Positions 44,141 through 54,351 of a stretch of 64,000 bases of DNA are shown piece by piece. Every line of letters begins with the position of its first letter. The first letter of the stretch is position 1. Source of the DNA: JAWXBG01 sp034439875. GTDB taxonomy: Bacteria > Bacteroidota > Bacteroidia > Flavobacteriales_D > Sanyastnellaceae. Location of the stretch: contig JAWXBG010000223.1 in assembly GCA_034439875.1 (NCBI GenBank), forward strand, positions 1-64,000, read 5' to 3'. The position numbers and the translations under genes were made by a program. The notes under the pieces are model-generated. The model worked only from the letters and a program-made list of their open reading frames with translations, did no database searches and was not told where the DNA came from.

Positions 44141-45979
44141 ATGATGAAGCTTTACTTTGCAATTCTTTCTCTGGCTTTCACACTCATCACAAGTTTTGTT
44201 GTGGCACAAACAGAATGCGTTGATGGATATGCAGGAATCTATCCATGTCAAAATGTGGATCTCATGTATTTCATGGAGTTCGGCGAGTTTGGAGGTGGAA
44301 CTACAAATGAAGTTTGGGGTTGGACAGATCCCTTGGATGGAACCGAATACGTGCTTTTGGGGAAAAGCAATGGAACTGCCTTCATAGATATTTCAAATCC
44401 CACGGATCCTTTGTATTTAGGAACCCTACCTCCCCATGGTGCGAATTCTATTTGGAGAACTCTGCGCATATATAACAACTATGTCTTCGTAGGCAGTGAG
44501 GCAAGTGGTCATGGAATGCAAGTATTTGACCTCACTCGGTTGCGCGATGTAGCCAATCCACCAGAGACATTTACCGAAGATGCCCATTATGGTGGATTCG
44601 GAAAGTGCCATTCCTTGGTTATTGATGAAGATAATGGATATGTTTATGCATGCGGTACCAATACCTTTTCAGGAGGTCTGCATGTTGTAAATGTGCAGAA
44701 TCCTCTTGCGCCAGTGATTGCCGGCGGATTCAGTTCTGATGGATACACACATGAAGCGCAAGTGTTGACATATAATGGTCCGGACGCGGACTATGTAGGA
44801 CATACCATAGTTTTTTGTTTTAATGGAAACGGCCCGGCAAACTTTACCATTGTTGATGCAACTGATCTGACCGACATTTCGCTTGTATCTACTACTCCAT
44901 ATCCTAGTTTGGGTTATTGCCACCAAGGTTGGCTTTCTCCAAATGGCCAGCATCTTTTAATGAATGATGAGTTGGACGAGTACAATGGTTTGGTGAGTAA
45001 TACGCGCACCCTTATCTGGAATATGAACAACTTGGACGCTCCGGTTTATATGGGCCAACATTTGGCTGCGACAACCTCAATAGACCATAATCTATACATC
45101 ATTGGAAACCTGTGCTACCAAAGCAACTACACAGCAGGGCTGAGGATTCTGGATGTAACGGATATAGCCATACCACAGTTGAATGAAGTGGCTTATTTTG
45201 ATCATTATCCGGCCAACAACAGTCCTGTTTTTGATGGCACTTGGATGAATTATCCTTACTTCGAAAGTGGAGTGATACCTGTTACTGATATCGACTTTGG
45301 GTTGTTTTTGTTGAAGCCAAACTTTATTTCTATCGAGAATATAGTGGCATCCATTTGTAGCTCCGAAGAAGCAATTTATGAGATTAATGTTGCAGATGGT
45401 TTTGCCGGACCTGTGAACCTTTCTGTGAGCGATTTACCTCCGGGTGCTACGTTTAGTTTCAGTTCAAATGGTGTTACTGCGCCGGCTACTGTTACACTTT
45501 CAATTCAATATCCAATAAATACCAGTGGAACTTTAGTATTCAGTGTTAGCGCTGAAGGTTTGCACAACTCATACAGCAGACAAGGAAGTACGTTGTTAGA
45601 GCCGGCTACTGCTTATTTTGAAGATACGGATAGCGACGGATATGGCAGCTCAGCATCCACTGTATTTGCTTGTATTACGCCACTTGGTTATTCGGCACAA
45701 ACAGGCGACTGCGATGATACCAATGATCTTGTTTTTCCGGGCGCACTAGGAACAAGCGCAGGTATTGATAATAACTGTAATGCGATCATAGATCCCTCGG
45801 AAGAATTGATCTGTGCCGACTTTGATAACAACGGCATTGTTTCTACATCAGATTTGTTGGTCCTCATTGCAGCAATAGGATGTCAATCAAATTGTGAAGC
45901 TGATCTCAGTGGAGATGATACAGTAGGTCTTCAGGATCTTCTTGTATTTCTCTCTCAATTCGGTCAAACTTGTCCTTAG
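44141..45979 (+). CDS. Secreted choice-of-anchor B protein with MopE-like and dockerin-like C-terminus
   Basis: About 612 residues. The start is taken at the ATG pair at 44141/44144, which begins a signal peptide ending SFVVAQ; an upstream ATG at 44033 would add 36 residues with no signal. The body is a propeller-like domain of the choice-of-anchor B family (EVWGWTDPLDGTEYVLLGKS, SNPTDPLYLGTLP, HDHNLY-like SIDHNLYIIGNLCYQSNY). At the C-terminus come a MopE-type metal-binding segment (DTDSDGYGSS ... GDCDDTN) and two dockerin-like calcium loops (DFDNNGIVSTSDLL, DLSGDDTVGLQDLL). No canonical type IX sorting tail was recognised, so the dockerin-like pair may act in anchoring. Confidence 0.85.
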   Translation: MMKLYFAILSLAFTLITSFVVAQTECVDGYAGIYPCQNVDLMYFMEFGEFGGGTTNEVWGWTDPLDGTEYVLLGKSNGTAFIDISNPTDPLYLGTLPPHGANSIWRTLRIYNNYVFVGSEASGHGMQVFDLTRLRDVANPPETFTEDAHYGGFGKCHSLVIDEDNGYVYACGTNTFSGGLHVVNVQNPLAPVIAGGFSSDGYTHEAQVLTYNGPDADYVGHTIVFCFNGNGPANFTIVDATDLTDISLVSTTPYPSLGYCHQGWLSPNGQHLLMNDELDEYNGLVSNTRTLIWNMNNLDAPVYMGQHLAATTSIDHNLYIIGNLCYQSNYTAGLRILDVTDIAIPQLNEVAYFDHYPANNSPVFDGTWMNYPYFESGVIPVTDIDFGLFLLKPNFISIENIVASICSSEEAIYEINVADGFAGPVNLSVSDLPPGATFSFSSNGVTAPATVTLSIQYPINTSGTLVFSVSAEGLHNSYSRQGSTLLEPATAYFEDTDSDGYGSSASTVFACITPLGYSAQTGDCDDTNDLVFPGALGTSAGIDNNCNAIIDPSEELICADFDNNGIVSTSDLLVLIAAIGCQSNCEADLSGDDTVGLQDLLVFLSQFGQTCP

Positions 45980-46017
45980 AAGTTGAAACAATTCTGCAGG
46001 TCTTCGTTTGATTTTAC

Positions 46018-47865
46018 TCAGATTGGTTCTTCCATCTGTTGATTGTACATTTTGAAGTACATTCCTTGTGCCTGCATTAATTCCTCATGCGTTCCCGATT
46101 CTGCAATTTTTCCATGGTTGAGAAAAATAATCTTGTCGCAGTTTTTAATGGAGGAAACACGATGACTAATGATAAAGGTCGTTACCCCATGAATTCTTTT
46201 TTTCAATGAATTCAAAATTCGTTCTTCAGTTTCTGTGTCTACAGCAGAAAGGCAATCATCGAATACAAGAATTTTCGGATTTCTGACAAGAGCTCTGGCA
46301 ATAGCCACGCGTTGTTTTTGACCTCCCGATAAGTTGATTCCACGCTCACCTAAGAGTGTGTCATATTGATTGGGAAAGCCTAAAATACTTTCATGAATGT
46401 CTGCATCCTTTGCGGCTTCTATCATTTTATCCTTTGCACTTTCGTCGCTACCAAAAAGTATGTTGTTTTCTATACTGTCCGAAAATAGAAATACTTCTTG
46501 TGGAACATATCCGATATTTTTTCTATAGTTATACAAATTGAGTTCTCGAATTGGTTTCCCGTCAGCATAAATAACTCCGTCTTCTGGGTCATACATACGC
46601 ATCAAAAGATTTGAAAGTGAACTTTTGCCCGACCCTGTTCTGCCCGTTATTCCTAGGCTTTGACCTGCCTTTACTTCAAAGGAAAGATTACTTAGTGCCT
46701 TCGGGCCTTCATTGCGATACTTGAGAGAAACGTTTTCAAATCGAATACTTCCCTGCAAGGTGAGAGGTTCGTCGGAGTGATTTTTAACATCAGGTTCCGA
46801 CTGTAAAAATTCGTTGATGCGTTTCTGACTTGCCTCAGCTTTCTGCACCAAACTAGACACCCATCCAACGCTAGCGAAAGGCCATGTGAGGAGATTCACA
46901 TAAAAAACAAATTGAAAAATAGTGCCTATACTTACTTCCCCAGAAATCACTTTCAGACCTCCCATGTATACTGCAAATATGGTACTTAGACCAACTAGAA
47001 GTCCGATAACAGGCATAAATAGCGCATCCGTTTTAACCAATCGCAATTGCTTATTTTTATAAGCTGTGCTTTCTTCGTCAAATTGAGATGAGATATCACG
47101 CTCTCTCGAAAAAGCCTTGATCACTCTGATACCGCTGATTGTTTCCTGTACGATTGTGCTTAGTACAGATTGTTGTTTTTGAACCCGCTCTGTTCGTCGA
47201 TTGATAATAGTACTTACATAAAAAATGGATATTGCCATAAAGGGCAAGGGCATAAGCGTGTAAAGCGTTAGCTCAACATCTGTGCGAAGCATCATCACTA
47301 TACACAAAATGAAGAGCACAACTAGATTGATTGTATACATGATAGCCGGTCCCAAATACATCCTCACACGATTTACATCTTCGCTTATCCTATTCATCAA
47401 GTCGCCTGTGCGATTATTTTTATAGAATTTCATGTCCAAATATTGATATCGATTATAAATCTCGTTTTTGAGATCAAATTCGATGTACCGGGACATTACA
47501 ATGATGGTTTGTCTCTGATAAAAGAGGAAGACTCCCTTTATAATATGCATGAGGAGATACATGCTAGCAAGCAGCGCTCCAATGGCTATAACCCGGCTCT
47601 TCCAGTTGGCAGTATTGGCCGTTTCATTTTCACCGTCAAGCCACGACGAAGCCCATGAAACATATTCGGGTATTACAGTTTGTTGATATTCTTGTCCGGC
47701 TTGTGGTTTGTTGTTCAACGAATCGATGAGAAAATCAATTCCTTCTTTCACCACTTCTGGAGCGGCAACATTGAATAGATTCCCAGCTACAATGAATACA
47801 AAACCCAACATCATTCTTCCTCTGTACTTCCAAAGGTATTTGTTCAAGTGATTCAGGTTCTTCAT
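46018..47865 (-). CDS. MsbA-like ABC exporter (fused membrane and ATPase domains)
   Basis: A 615-residue half-transporter. Six transmembrane helices occupy residues about 18-340, then the nucleotide-binding domain with Walker A GRTGSGKSS, Q-loop YVPQEVFLFSD, signature LSGGQKQRVAIARAL, Walker B ILVFDDCLSAVD and H-loop ISHRVSS. The residue after Walker B is Asp, where active symmetric exporters have Glu. This substitution marks the weaker site of heterodimeric exporters and is also common in YheI/YheH-like pairs. No partner gene adjoins. Substrate unknown (lipid, peptide or drug). Confidence 0.92.
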   Translation of the reverse strand: MKNLNHLNKYLWKYRGRMMLGFVFIVAGNLFNVAAPEVVKEGIDFLIDSLNNKPQAGQEYQQTVIPEYVSWASSWLDGENETANTANWKSRVIAIGALLASMYLLMHIIKGVFLFYQRQTIIVMSRYIEFDLKNEIYNRYQYLDMKFYKNNRTGDLMNRISEDVNRVRMYLGPAIMYTINLVVLFILCIVMMLRTDVELTLYTLMPLPFMAISIFYVSTIINRRTERVQKQQSVLSTIVQETISGIRVIKAFSRERDISSQFDEESTAYKNKQLRLVKTDALFMPVIGLLVGLSTIFAVYMGGLKVISGEVSIGTIFQFVFYVNLLTWPFASVGWVSSLVQKAEASQKRINEFLQSEPDVKNHSDEPLTLQGSIRFENVSLKYRNEGPKALSNLSFEVKAGQSLGITGRTGSGKSSLSNLLMRMYDPEDGVIYADGKPIRELNLYNYRKNIGYVPQEVFLFSDSIENNILFGSDESAKDKMIEAAKDADIHESILGFPNQYDTLLGERGINLSGGQKQRVAIARALVRNPKILVFDDCLSAVDTETEERILNSLKKRIHGVTTFIISHRVSSIKNCDKIIFLNHGKIAESGTHEELMQAQGMYFKMYNQQMEEPI

Positions 47866-47920
47866 TCGCTATTACTCATTTAGATTGGTTACTTCCTAAA
47901 AGGTATTTTATTCTTTTGGT

Positions 47921-50338
47921 CTAAAATTTGAAATTCCACGTCACACTAGGAAGAATAGGGAAGAGACTTACTTGGTATGCTTTGATCTGAAGATTGCCTG
48001 CGTCAAGTCGTCCATCGGTTCCAAAGTAAATGAAATACGGATTTTGTCTGTTGTACAAATTATAGATAGAGAAGTTTAAACTCGATTGAATTTTTTTGGG
48101 CACATCAACTTTTTCGCCGGACACTTTATCAATTCGTTTTTTGTTTGGTTTTCCGTGCAGTGTTGCCGAAATATCTGCTCTGTGATATGGAGCCATTCTG
48201 AAACTATTTCTTGGGCCATAACGATCTACAATTTGGCCCTCCACAAAATATCTTTCCAAAGGAAGGGTAATGGCATTGCCAGTGCCATAGACAAATACGA
48301 AACCGAATTCCCAACGGCTATTCAACCTATAGTTTCCAACTACACTGAGGTCGTGTCTTCGATCCCATCTTGTTGGAAATTCTTCACCGTTATTTACGCC
48401 TTCAAAAATTCTATTGGTTTTACTCCAAGTGTAACCTACCCATCCATTTAAGTTTCCAAGCCTTTTCTTCACGAAGAATTCTGCGCCATAGCTGTACCCT
48501 TTTCCGTAAACAAGCAGATTGTCTATGTTATCGTTTACGGTCTGTTCGGGTTGCGCCCCTTCTTTATATTCCGTTTGGTTGAACATGTCTTTGTAGTAAA
48601 ACTCCACACTAGTTTCGTATGTGTCATTTTCGAAATTCCTGAAGTATCCGATAGAGTACTGCATTCCAATCTGAGGTTTTGTGAGATCGGTACTTGGTAT
48701 CCAAACGTCGGTAGGCAGAGAGGAGGGAGAAAGGCTAGTGAGGTGGATGTACTGATAGTTTCTCATGAATCCGCCTTTTATGGCTGATTTCTTATCGAGT
48801 TTATACCTGAAATTGATGCGAGGTTCAAATCCCGTGTAATCCGCCACTTTTTCTCCTCTCCCATATTCAATAACTTCTGGTTCGCCTGGCGCAACTATGC
48901 CGTTGTCTTCATTTGGAATGTAGCGATCGAATGGTCCTACATGTATAAAATGTGACATGCGTAAACCTGCATTTATTCGAAGAGTTTCGGAAACATCCCA
49001 TTCGTCTAGAATGTAGGCAGCAAATTCATGACTCCGTATTTTCACCTGTTCGCCTAGATCAAATTCTACATCACCGCTTTTCGCAAAAACGTTGTTAGGT
49101 GTAAACTGATGGTTCACATATTCTCCACCCCATTTCAGGTTGTGATTGAAATTTGGATAGTAATTGAATTGTACTTTTCCACCGTAGTCTCGTATTCCTG
49201 ACTTCAAACGGAATTCAAATTGATCTTGTATTGCCTGAAACTCGAATTTGTAATCGGTAAAAGTCAGAATCGTGTTCATGAAAATTTTATCACTGATGAT
49301 TCTATTCCATCGAAGAGTTCCCGTTGCATTTCCCCAAGGAATTTTCGTTTCGAAATCGGCATTAGAACTTTTAAATCCAAATACATCTCGTCCGAAATAC
49401 CCACTTAAAAAAAGTTGATCTCGCTGCGTGATTTTATAGTTCAGTTTCGCATTGAGATCGTAGAAGTAATATCCAGAGCCCGCAAAATTGCCGTCGGGGT
49501 TGAGAAATGGCTTAGTTATTACATCGATGTAGGTGCGACGGCCACTAATGATCAAACTTGAGGTGTCTTTTTTTAACGGTCCTTCGATCGTAAAACGTGA
49601 AGCTATTAATCCAATACCACCCTCGCCATGCCACTCTTTGGAATTACCTTCTTTCAGATTGATGTCGAGAACAGATGAAAGTCGACCTCCATAATTTGCA
49701 GGCACTCCACCTTTGGTGAGCTCCAGGTTTTTTACAGCATCAGCGTTAAATACAGAAAAGAATCCGAAGAGGTGAGATGCATTGTACACTGCCGCATTAT
49801 CCAAAAGAATAAGGTTCTGATCGACACCACCACCCCTCACATAAAAACCCGCATTGCCTTCACCCGAACTTTGAACTCCGGGCAAGAGTGTTATCGTCTT
49901 GAGAATATCTACTTCTCCAAAAAGCACAGGAAGCTTTTTCACTTGATCCATCTCGAGAACAATTTTGCCAACTTCCGTGCTCTCGGTATTTCTGCTTTTG
50001 TCAGCTTCTATCACTATCATTTTCATTTCCACAGACTGTGAGGTGAGGTTCACATTCAGCGACTGGTCTGCGTCTAATACTAACTCGAAAACTTGATCTG
50101 CATATCCCATAGAGCTCACCTCAATGGTATATGTTCCTTTCTCCAATGTCATGGAGTAGAAACCATATACATTGGTGGCTACACCTTTTTGAACTTCTTT
50201 GGCAACTACTAAGGCACCTAGTAGGTATTCTCCCGTTTGTCCGTCCTGCACGGCTCCACTAATGGAATATTTCTCCTGTGCAAAAACTAGGTTGGCAATA
50301 CAAACTATAGCAATAAGTAAAGTGCTCTTGAGCCACAT
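47921..50338 (-). CDS. TonB-dependent outer-membrane receptor
   Basis: An 805-residue receptor. Signal peptide (ends LVFAQ), carboxypeptidase-regulatory-like domain (about 24-105, ISGAVQDGQTGEYLLGALV ... STGYADQ-like SSMGYADQVF), plug domain with VRGGGVDQNLILLDNAAVYN and GGVPANYGGRLSSVLDI, then a 22-strand-type barrel. No SusD partner is adjacent, so it is not a glycan-utilisation pair; iron-complex, vitamin or peptide uptake are open possibilities. The substrate is not visible. Confidence 0.93.
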   Translation of the reverse strand: MWLKSTLLIAIVCIANLVFAQEKYSISGAVQDGQTGEYLLGALVVAKEVQKGVATNVYGFYSMTLEKGTYTIEVSSMGYADQVFELVLDADQSLNVNLTSQSVEMKMIVIEADKSRNTESTEVGKIVLEMDQVKKLPVLFGEVDILKTITLLPGVQSSGEGNAGFYVRGGGVDQNLILLDNAAVYNASHLFGFFSVFNADAVKNLELTKGGVPANYGGRLSSVLDINLKEGNSKEWHGEGGIGLIASRFTIEGPLKKDTSSLIISGRRTYIDVITKPFLNPDGNFAGSGYYFYDLNAKLNYKITQRDQLFLSGYFGRDVFGFKSSNADFETKIPWGNATGTLRWNRIISDKIFMNTILTFTDYKFEFQAIQDQFEFRLKSGIRDYGGKVQFNYYPNFNHNLKWGGEYVNHQFTPNNVFAKSGDVEFDLGEQVKIRSHEFAAYILDEWDVSETLRINAGLRMSHFIHVGPFDRYIPNEDNGIVAPGEPEVIEYGRGEKVADYTGFEPRINFRYKLDKKSAIKGGFMRNYQYIHLTSLSPSSLPTDVWIPSTDLTKPQIGMQYSIGYFRNFENDTYETSVEFYYKDMFNQTEYKEGAQPEQTVNDNIDNLLVYGKGYSYGAEFFVKKRLGNLNGWVGYTWSKTNRIFEGVNNGEEFPTRWDRRHDLSVVGNYRLNSRWEFGFVFVYGTGNAITLPLERYFVEGQIVDRYGPRNSFRMAPYHRADISATLHGKPNKKRIDKVSGEKVDVPKKIQSSLNFSIYNLYNRQNPYFIYFGTDGRLDAGNLQIKAYQVSLFPILPSVTWNFKF

Positions 50339-50550
50339 ATCATTTTCAATTGAGGTCGCGAAATTAGACAGTAGAGTGTTCAGACAAGGTTATTAGTATG
50401 CATATATTCATAGACCTTTGCCCCTTAACAGATTTTAACCGAATGGGATTTTCGGACATTTGACTGCATTATACCTTCGCAAGAACCAATTTCGCGGAGA
50501 TTAGTTCTTCGAAACCAAAGTATTATTACACATCAGAACCACTTGATCCG

Positions 50551-53049
50551 TTGAAGGCCCAAAAGATTTTATTCCTTATTGTATTATTCTTTTTGGTTGG
50601 GCATCAGCATTTTGCGCAAGAATTGTCAAATCCCAGGATATTGAATAGTCTTCGTTGTCAAAGTCCGCCAAAGCTCAATGGTGTGCTGGATGATCAGTGT
50701 TGGTCGGAATGTGTTGTAGCGACAGACTTTATAACTTTTTCACCAAATCCGGGTGTACCCTCAAAATTCCAATCAGAAGTGAGAGTGCTCTACGATGATG
50801 AAGCGCTCTACATTGGATTTATGTGCTATGATCCTGCGCCAGACAGCATCCTTACTCAACTCACTGGGAGAGATTCCGATGGCAACTCAGATTTTTGCGG
50901 TCTTACTCTATCCTGCTTTCGAGATGGCATCAATGGATTCACATTCGCCATTAGTCCGAAGGCTGAACAATATGATGCCCGGGTTTCGACCGTCAACGGA
51001 GGCCATTTGGAGGATATCTCTTGGAATGCAGTTTGGGATTGTAAGACCGTAATTCTCGAAAATGGCTGGTGTGCCGAATACAAAATCCCTTTTGCGGCTT
51101 TGCGTTTTCCGAAAAGTGAGGAACACGTGTGGAATGTTAATTTTTTCAGAGAGGTGAGAAGAGTGCGTGAAAACTCGAACTGGAATCCAGTTGATCCTCA
51201 GATTCCTGGATTTCTGACTCAAATGGGTCAATTGAAAGGTGTCGATAAAATTGCAACACCATCAAGACTATTCCTTTATCCGTATGCATCTACATATCTC
51301 AATCAGCAGGAGTATTACAACGCCGATTTGACAATAAGTAGACAGCAAACCTCAAGTTACAATGGTGGTATGGATATTAAGTTTGGATTGAATGATGCGT
51401 TCACGCTTGATGCTACTTTGATACCAGACTTTGGACAGACTGTTTCGGATAACTTGATTCTCAACCTCACCCCATTTGAAGTTCAGTTTCAGGAAAACAG
51501 GCAGTTCTTTACAGAGGGAACAGAATTGTATTCGAAGGCAGGTTTATTTTATAGTCGACGAATTGGAGGCAATCCCATTTTTGCGAATGAGGTATACGGA
51601 CAATTACAATCGGATGAAAGGGTTGTTGAAAACCCGATCGAAACCCAACTGATCAATGCCACTAAAATTTCAGGGCGAACAAATGGAGGTTTAGGCATAG
51701 GTTTTTTTAATGCAGTTACAGCAGAACAAACTGCTTTGATTGAAGATGAAGAAGGCAATCGGAGAGAGATCATGACGAGTCCTCTTACCAATTATAATGT
51801 TCTTGTATTGGATCAAAATCTTAAAAACAATTCTTTCTTTTCCCTTGTAAATACAAATGTTTTGCGAGCTGGTCATTCCTACGACGCAAATGTGCTTGGA
51901 ACCGAGTTTCAATTGCGCGATAAAAAGAACAAATACGCTATTGGAGGAAGTGGTGCTTATAATAAAAAGTTGCACTACGAAGGCAAAGATGATGAAGGAT
52001 ATAGAGCCTATTTGCAATTGGAGAAAACAAGTGGAAACTGGACATGGAATACAGGTAGCTCTGTTGAGTCGGATACATACGACATCAATGATATTGGATT
52101 TTTGTATAACAACAATGAAGTAAACTATTGGCTCTCGAATTCATATGCCATCTATAAGCCATTCGGGCCTTTCAATAGAATGTGGAGCAATTTGTATACA
52201 TCATTGAATTACCTCTATAGGCCTTATGAATATGCTAGTCTGAACTCAAGTGCCAACGTAGGTTTCATGACAAGAAAGTTTTTTGCTTTCGAACTTTCTG
52301 TTGAGTCAAATCCAATTGAAGGCAACGATTTTTTTGAGCCTCGTGTGCAAGGAAGATATTTTAAAACTCCGGCTTGGTTCAATTATGGCGGTTGGATCAG
52401 CACAGATTATAGAAAGCGTTTTGCTCTGGATTTTAGCGCTTGGCATAGTTTGTTTGAGGATAAGCAGAGGTATGTTTTCAATTGGCGTATTGAACCCCGG
52501 TTCAGGGTAAACGACCATCTGATGTTTAAATATGTATATAGCAGGCAGAATCACTACAATGACATTGGATGGGCCGATTTCGCTGATGAAAGTCGTATGG
52601 AGCCAATCTTTGGTACACGCGATGTTGTTTCACACACCAATCTCCTTACTGCAACATATACGTTCAATGCGTTGATGTCAACTTCATTTAGGGCACGTCA
52701 TTATTGGGGTTTCTCAAGGTATCACAAATTCCACAGCCTTAATCAAGATGGCCATCTCGGCAATACCGACTATTCGGGCACAGATGATATGGGAAACATA
52801 GAGGCCAACAGAAGTTTCAACTCTTTTACTATTGATATGGTTTTCCGATGGATTTTTGCCCCTGGTAGCGAATTGAATCTCGTTTGGAAGAAGGGAATTA
52901 ATCAAGAAGAAGATGAGATTTTGCCCAATTTAACTGAAGATATTAAACACACCTTCGGGTTACCACAGTCTAACAGCATTAGTATGAAGGTATTGTATTT
53001 TCTAGATTACAACAAACTTTTAAGGTCCAATAGAGTCAAAATAAACTGA
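50551..53049 (+). CDS. DUF5916 / CBM9-like outer-membrane-associated protein
   Basis: An 832-residue exported protein with a signal peptide ending HQHFAQ. The first 230 residues look like a family 9 carbohydrate-binding-type sandwich (PKLNGVLDDQCWSECVVATD, VLYDDEALYIGFMCYDPAPD); the rest is a large DUF5916 region with barrel-like alternating strands (PFEVQFQENRQFFTEGTELY). Start codon is TTG at 50551; no in-frame ATG precedes the signal peptide. Function not established. Divergently transcribed from the TonB receptor, 212 bases between starts. Confidence 0.87.
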   Translation: MKAQKILFLIVLFFLVGHQHFAQELSNPRILNSLRCQSPPKLNGVLDDQCWSECVVATDFITFSPNPGVPSKFQSEVRVLYDDEALYIGFMCYDPAPDSILTQLTGRDSDGNSDFCGLTLSCFRDGINGFTFAISPKAEQYDARVSTVNGGHLEDISWNAVWDCKTVILENGWCAEYKIPFAALRFPKSEEHVWNVNFFREVRRVRENSNWNPVDPQIPGFLTQMGQLKGVDKIATPSRLFLYPYASTYLNQQEYYNADLTISRQQTSSYNGGMDIKFGLNDAFTLDATLIPDFGQTVSDNLILNLTPFEVQFQENRQFFTEGTELYSKAGLFYSRRIGGNPIFANEVYGQLQSDERVVENPIETQLINATKISGRTNGGLGIGFFNAVTAEQTALIEDEEGNRREIMTSPLTNYNVLVLDQNLKNNSFFSLVNTNVLRAGHSYDANVLGTEFQLRDKKNKYAIGGSGAYNKKLHYEGKDDEGYRAYLQLEKTSGNWTWNTGSSVESDTYDINDIGFLYNNNEVNYWLSNSYAIYKPFGPFNRMWSNLYTSLNYLYRPYEYASLNSSANVGFMTRKFFAFELSVESNPIEGNDFFEPRVQGRYFKTPAWFNYGGWISTDYRKRFALDFSAWHSLFEDKQRYVFNWRIEPRFRVNDHLMFKYVYSRQNHYNDIGWADFADESRMEPIFGTRDVVSHTNLLTATYTFNALMSTSFRARHYWGFSRYHKFHSLNQDGHLGNTDYSGTDDMGNIEANRSFNSFTIDMVFRWIFAPGSELNLVWKKGINQEEDEILPNLTEDIKHTFGLPQSNSISMKVLYFLDYNKLLRSNRVKIN

Positions 53050-53144
53050 TAATCAGGTATTTGAAAAATTTCGGGGATTAAAAATCTAAAAAAATCTATC
53101 TTTAAAGCAACCCTTTATTTAAAGAATGTGTTTTACATAAGAAT

Positions 53145-53702
53145 ATGGATGATATCCGGGAGATCATAGATGGGTGTGTGCGCGGTGAGAAAAGATGGCA
53201 GGACAAAATGTACCTAAAGTTTAACTCGCTGTTGTTCGGAATCTGTTTGAGATATACCAAAAACAAGATGGAAGCCCAAGATGTTCTTCAAGATGTATTT
53301 GTAAAAGTGTTTAACAACATTCACACGTATCATCACAACGGTAGTTTCGAGGGTTGGTTGAGGAGGATAGCGGTGAATACATCCATCACGAATTACAGGA
53401 AAAATCTGAAGCATGCGTATCAAGAAGATGTGGATGATCTTGTAAGACACAAAGAAGATCCGGTATCGTTTGATAATGCGGAATTCACAAAAGAGGAGTT
53501 GTTGTTTTGCATCAACAAACTTCCGACAGGATACAGAACAGTTTTTAATCTGTACGTTGTAGAAGGATTTATGCACAAGGAAATAGCCGGCATGCTCGAG
53601 ATAGATGTGAATACTTCCAAATCACAATTATCGCGAGCCAAGACGCACCTACAAAAAGAACTTGGAGAATTGAGTAAAATAAAATTCAAAAAAGATGAGT
53701 GA
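53145..53702 (+). CDS. ECF-type RNA polymerase sigma factor
   Basis: A 185-residue group IV sigma factor. Region 2 contains LRYTKNKMEAQDVLQDVFVKVF and the GWLRRIAVNTSITNYRK segment; region 4 ends in the helix-turn-helix around YVVEGFMHKEIAGMLEIDVNTSKSQ and LSRAKTHLQKEL. It shares eight bases with the next gene, a single-helix membrane protein in the usual place of an anti-sigma factor. It should direct an envelope regulon in response to a signal sensed by that partner. Confidence 0.95.
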   Translation: MDDIREIIDGCVRGEKRWQDKMYLKFNSLLFGICLRYTKNKMEAQDVLQDVFVKVFNNIHTYHHNGSFEGWLRRIAVNTSITNYRKNLKHAYQEDVDDLVRHKEDPVSFDNAEFTKEELLFCINKLPTGYRTVFNLYVVEGFMHKEIAGMLEIDVNTSKSQLSRAKTHLQKELGELSKIKFKKDE

Positions 53703-54297
53703 AGAAAGATTTTTTAGCCATGTGAAGGAACAATTCCTTGACTATTCCCCTGAGGTTCCTCAGTCGGTATATGGGGGTATGCGCAGAAAGTTGTGGTGGA
53801 CTAATTTCACAACCTTCAAAGCTTTCCGCTTCAACATGTGGTATCTTGTTTTATTGGCGGGTGGTAGTTCCGCTGCTGTATTAGTTGGACAATCAAATGG
53901 GTCTAGTGCACCTGCGGAAAAAGCTGGCACTTTCCAAAATCAACTCTGGCAGCCCGAAATTTTGAATGCCTCTGAAAATGAATTCATACCGGCATCAAGC
54001 TCTAGCTGCACCTCGGAAAATTCAAAAAGCAAAACACACAGTTCATGTTGTTCGGCTTCGCATGCAAGTGAATCAGTACACTGTGAATTCCCACTGACAT
54101 CTACCGAAGGTGATCTACCAGTATTTGAAAGTCCAGCGCAAGTGCTTCCCATAGTTGTGCAAACCAATGAGCCAGAAGTCCTAATACCAATAGTCGAAAT
54201 TGCCACTCCAGAAACTCTTGCCAAAAGTGAAAAGGGTACAAGGAAACTTGAAGTTGATCAATTATTGTCAAAAGACAAAAGGGATAAAAAGAAATGA
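53695..54297 (+). CDS. Putative anti-sigma factor, single transmembrane helix
   Basis: A 200-residue protein with a short cytoplasmic N-terminus (MSEERFFSHVKEQFLDYSPE), one transmembrane helix at about 49-66 (WYLVLLAGGSSAAVLV) and a low-complexity, Ser/Pro/Glu-rich extracytoplasmic part that includes a cysteine pair (SSCCSAS). No clear zinc-binding anti-sigma domain is visible, but the overlap with the ECF sigma gene and topology make an anti-sigma role the best inference. The downstream barrel-like gene may be its target or sensor. Confidence 0.6.
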   Translation: MSEERFFSHVKEQFLDYSPEVPQSVYGGMRRKLWWTNFTTFKAFRFNMWYLVLLAGGSSAAVLVGQSNGSSAPAEKAGTFQNQLWQPEILNASENEFIPASSSSCTSENSKSKTHSSCCSASHASESVHCEFPLTSTEGDLPVFESPAQVLPIVVQTNEPEVLIPIVEIATPETLAKSEKGTRKLEVDQLLSKDKRDKKK

Positions 54298-54351
54298 ATT
54301 GGAAATTGGTAGGGTCATGCCTCCTACCTTAGCCGGAGTATTTTTATAGGT

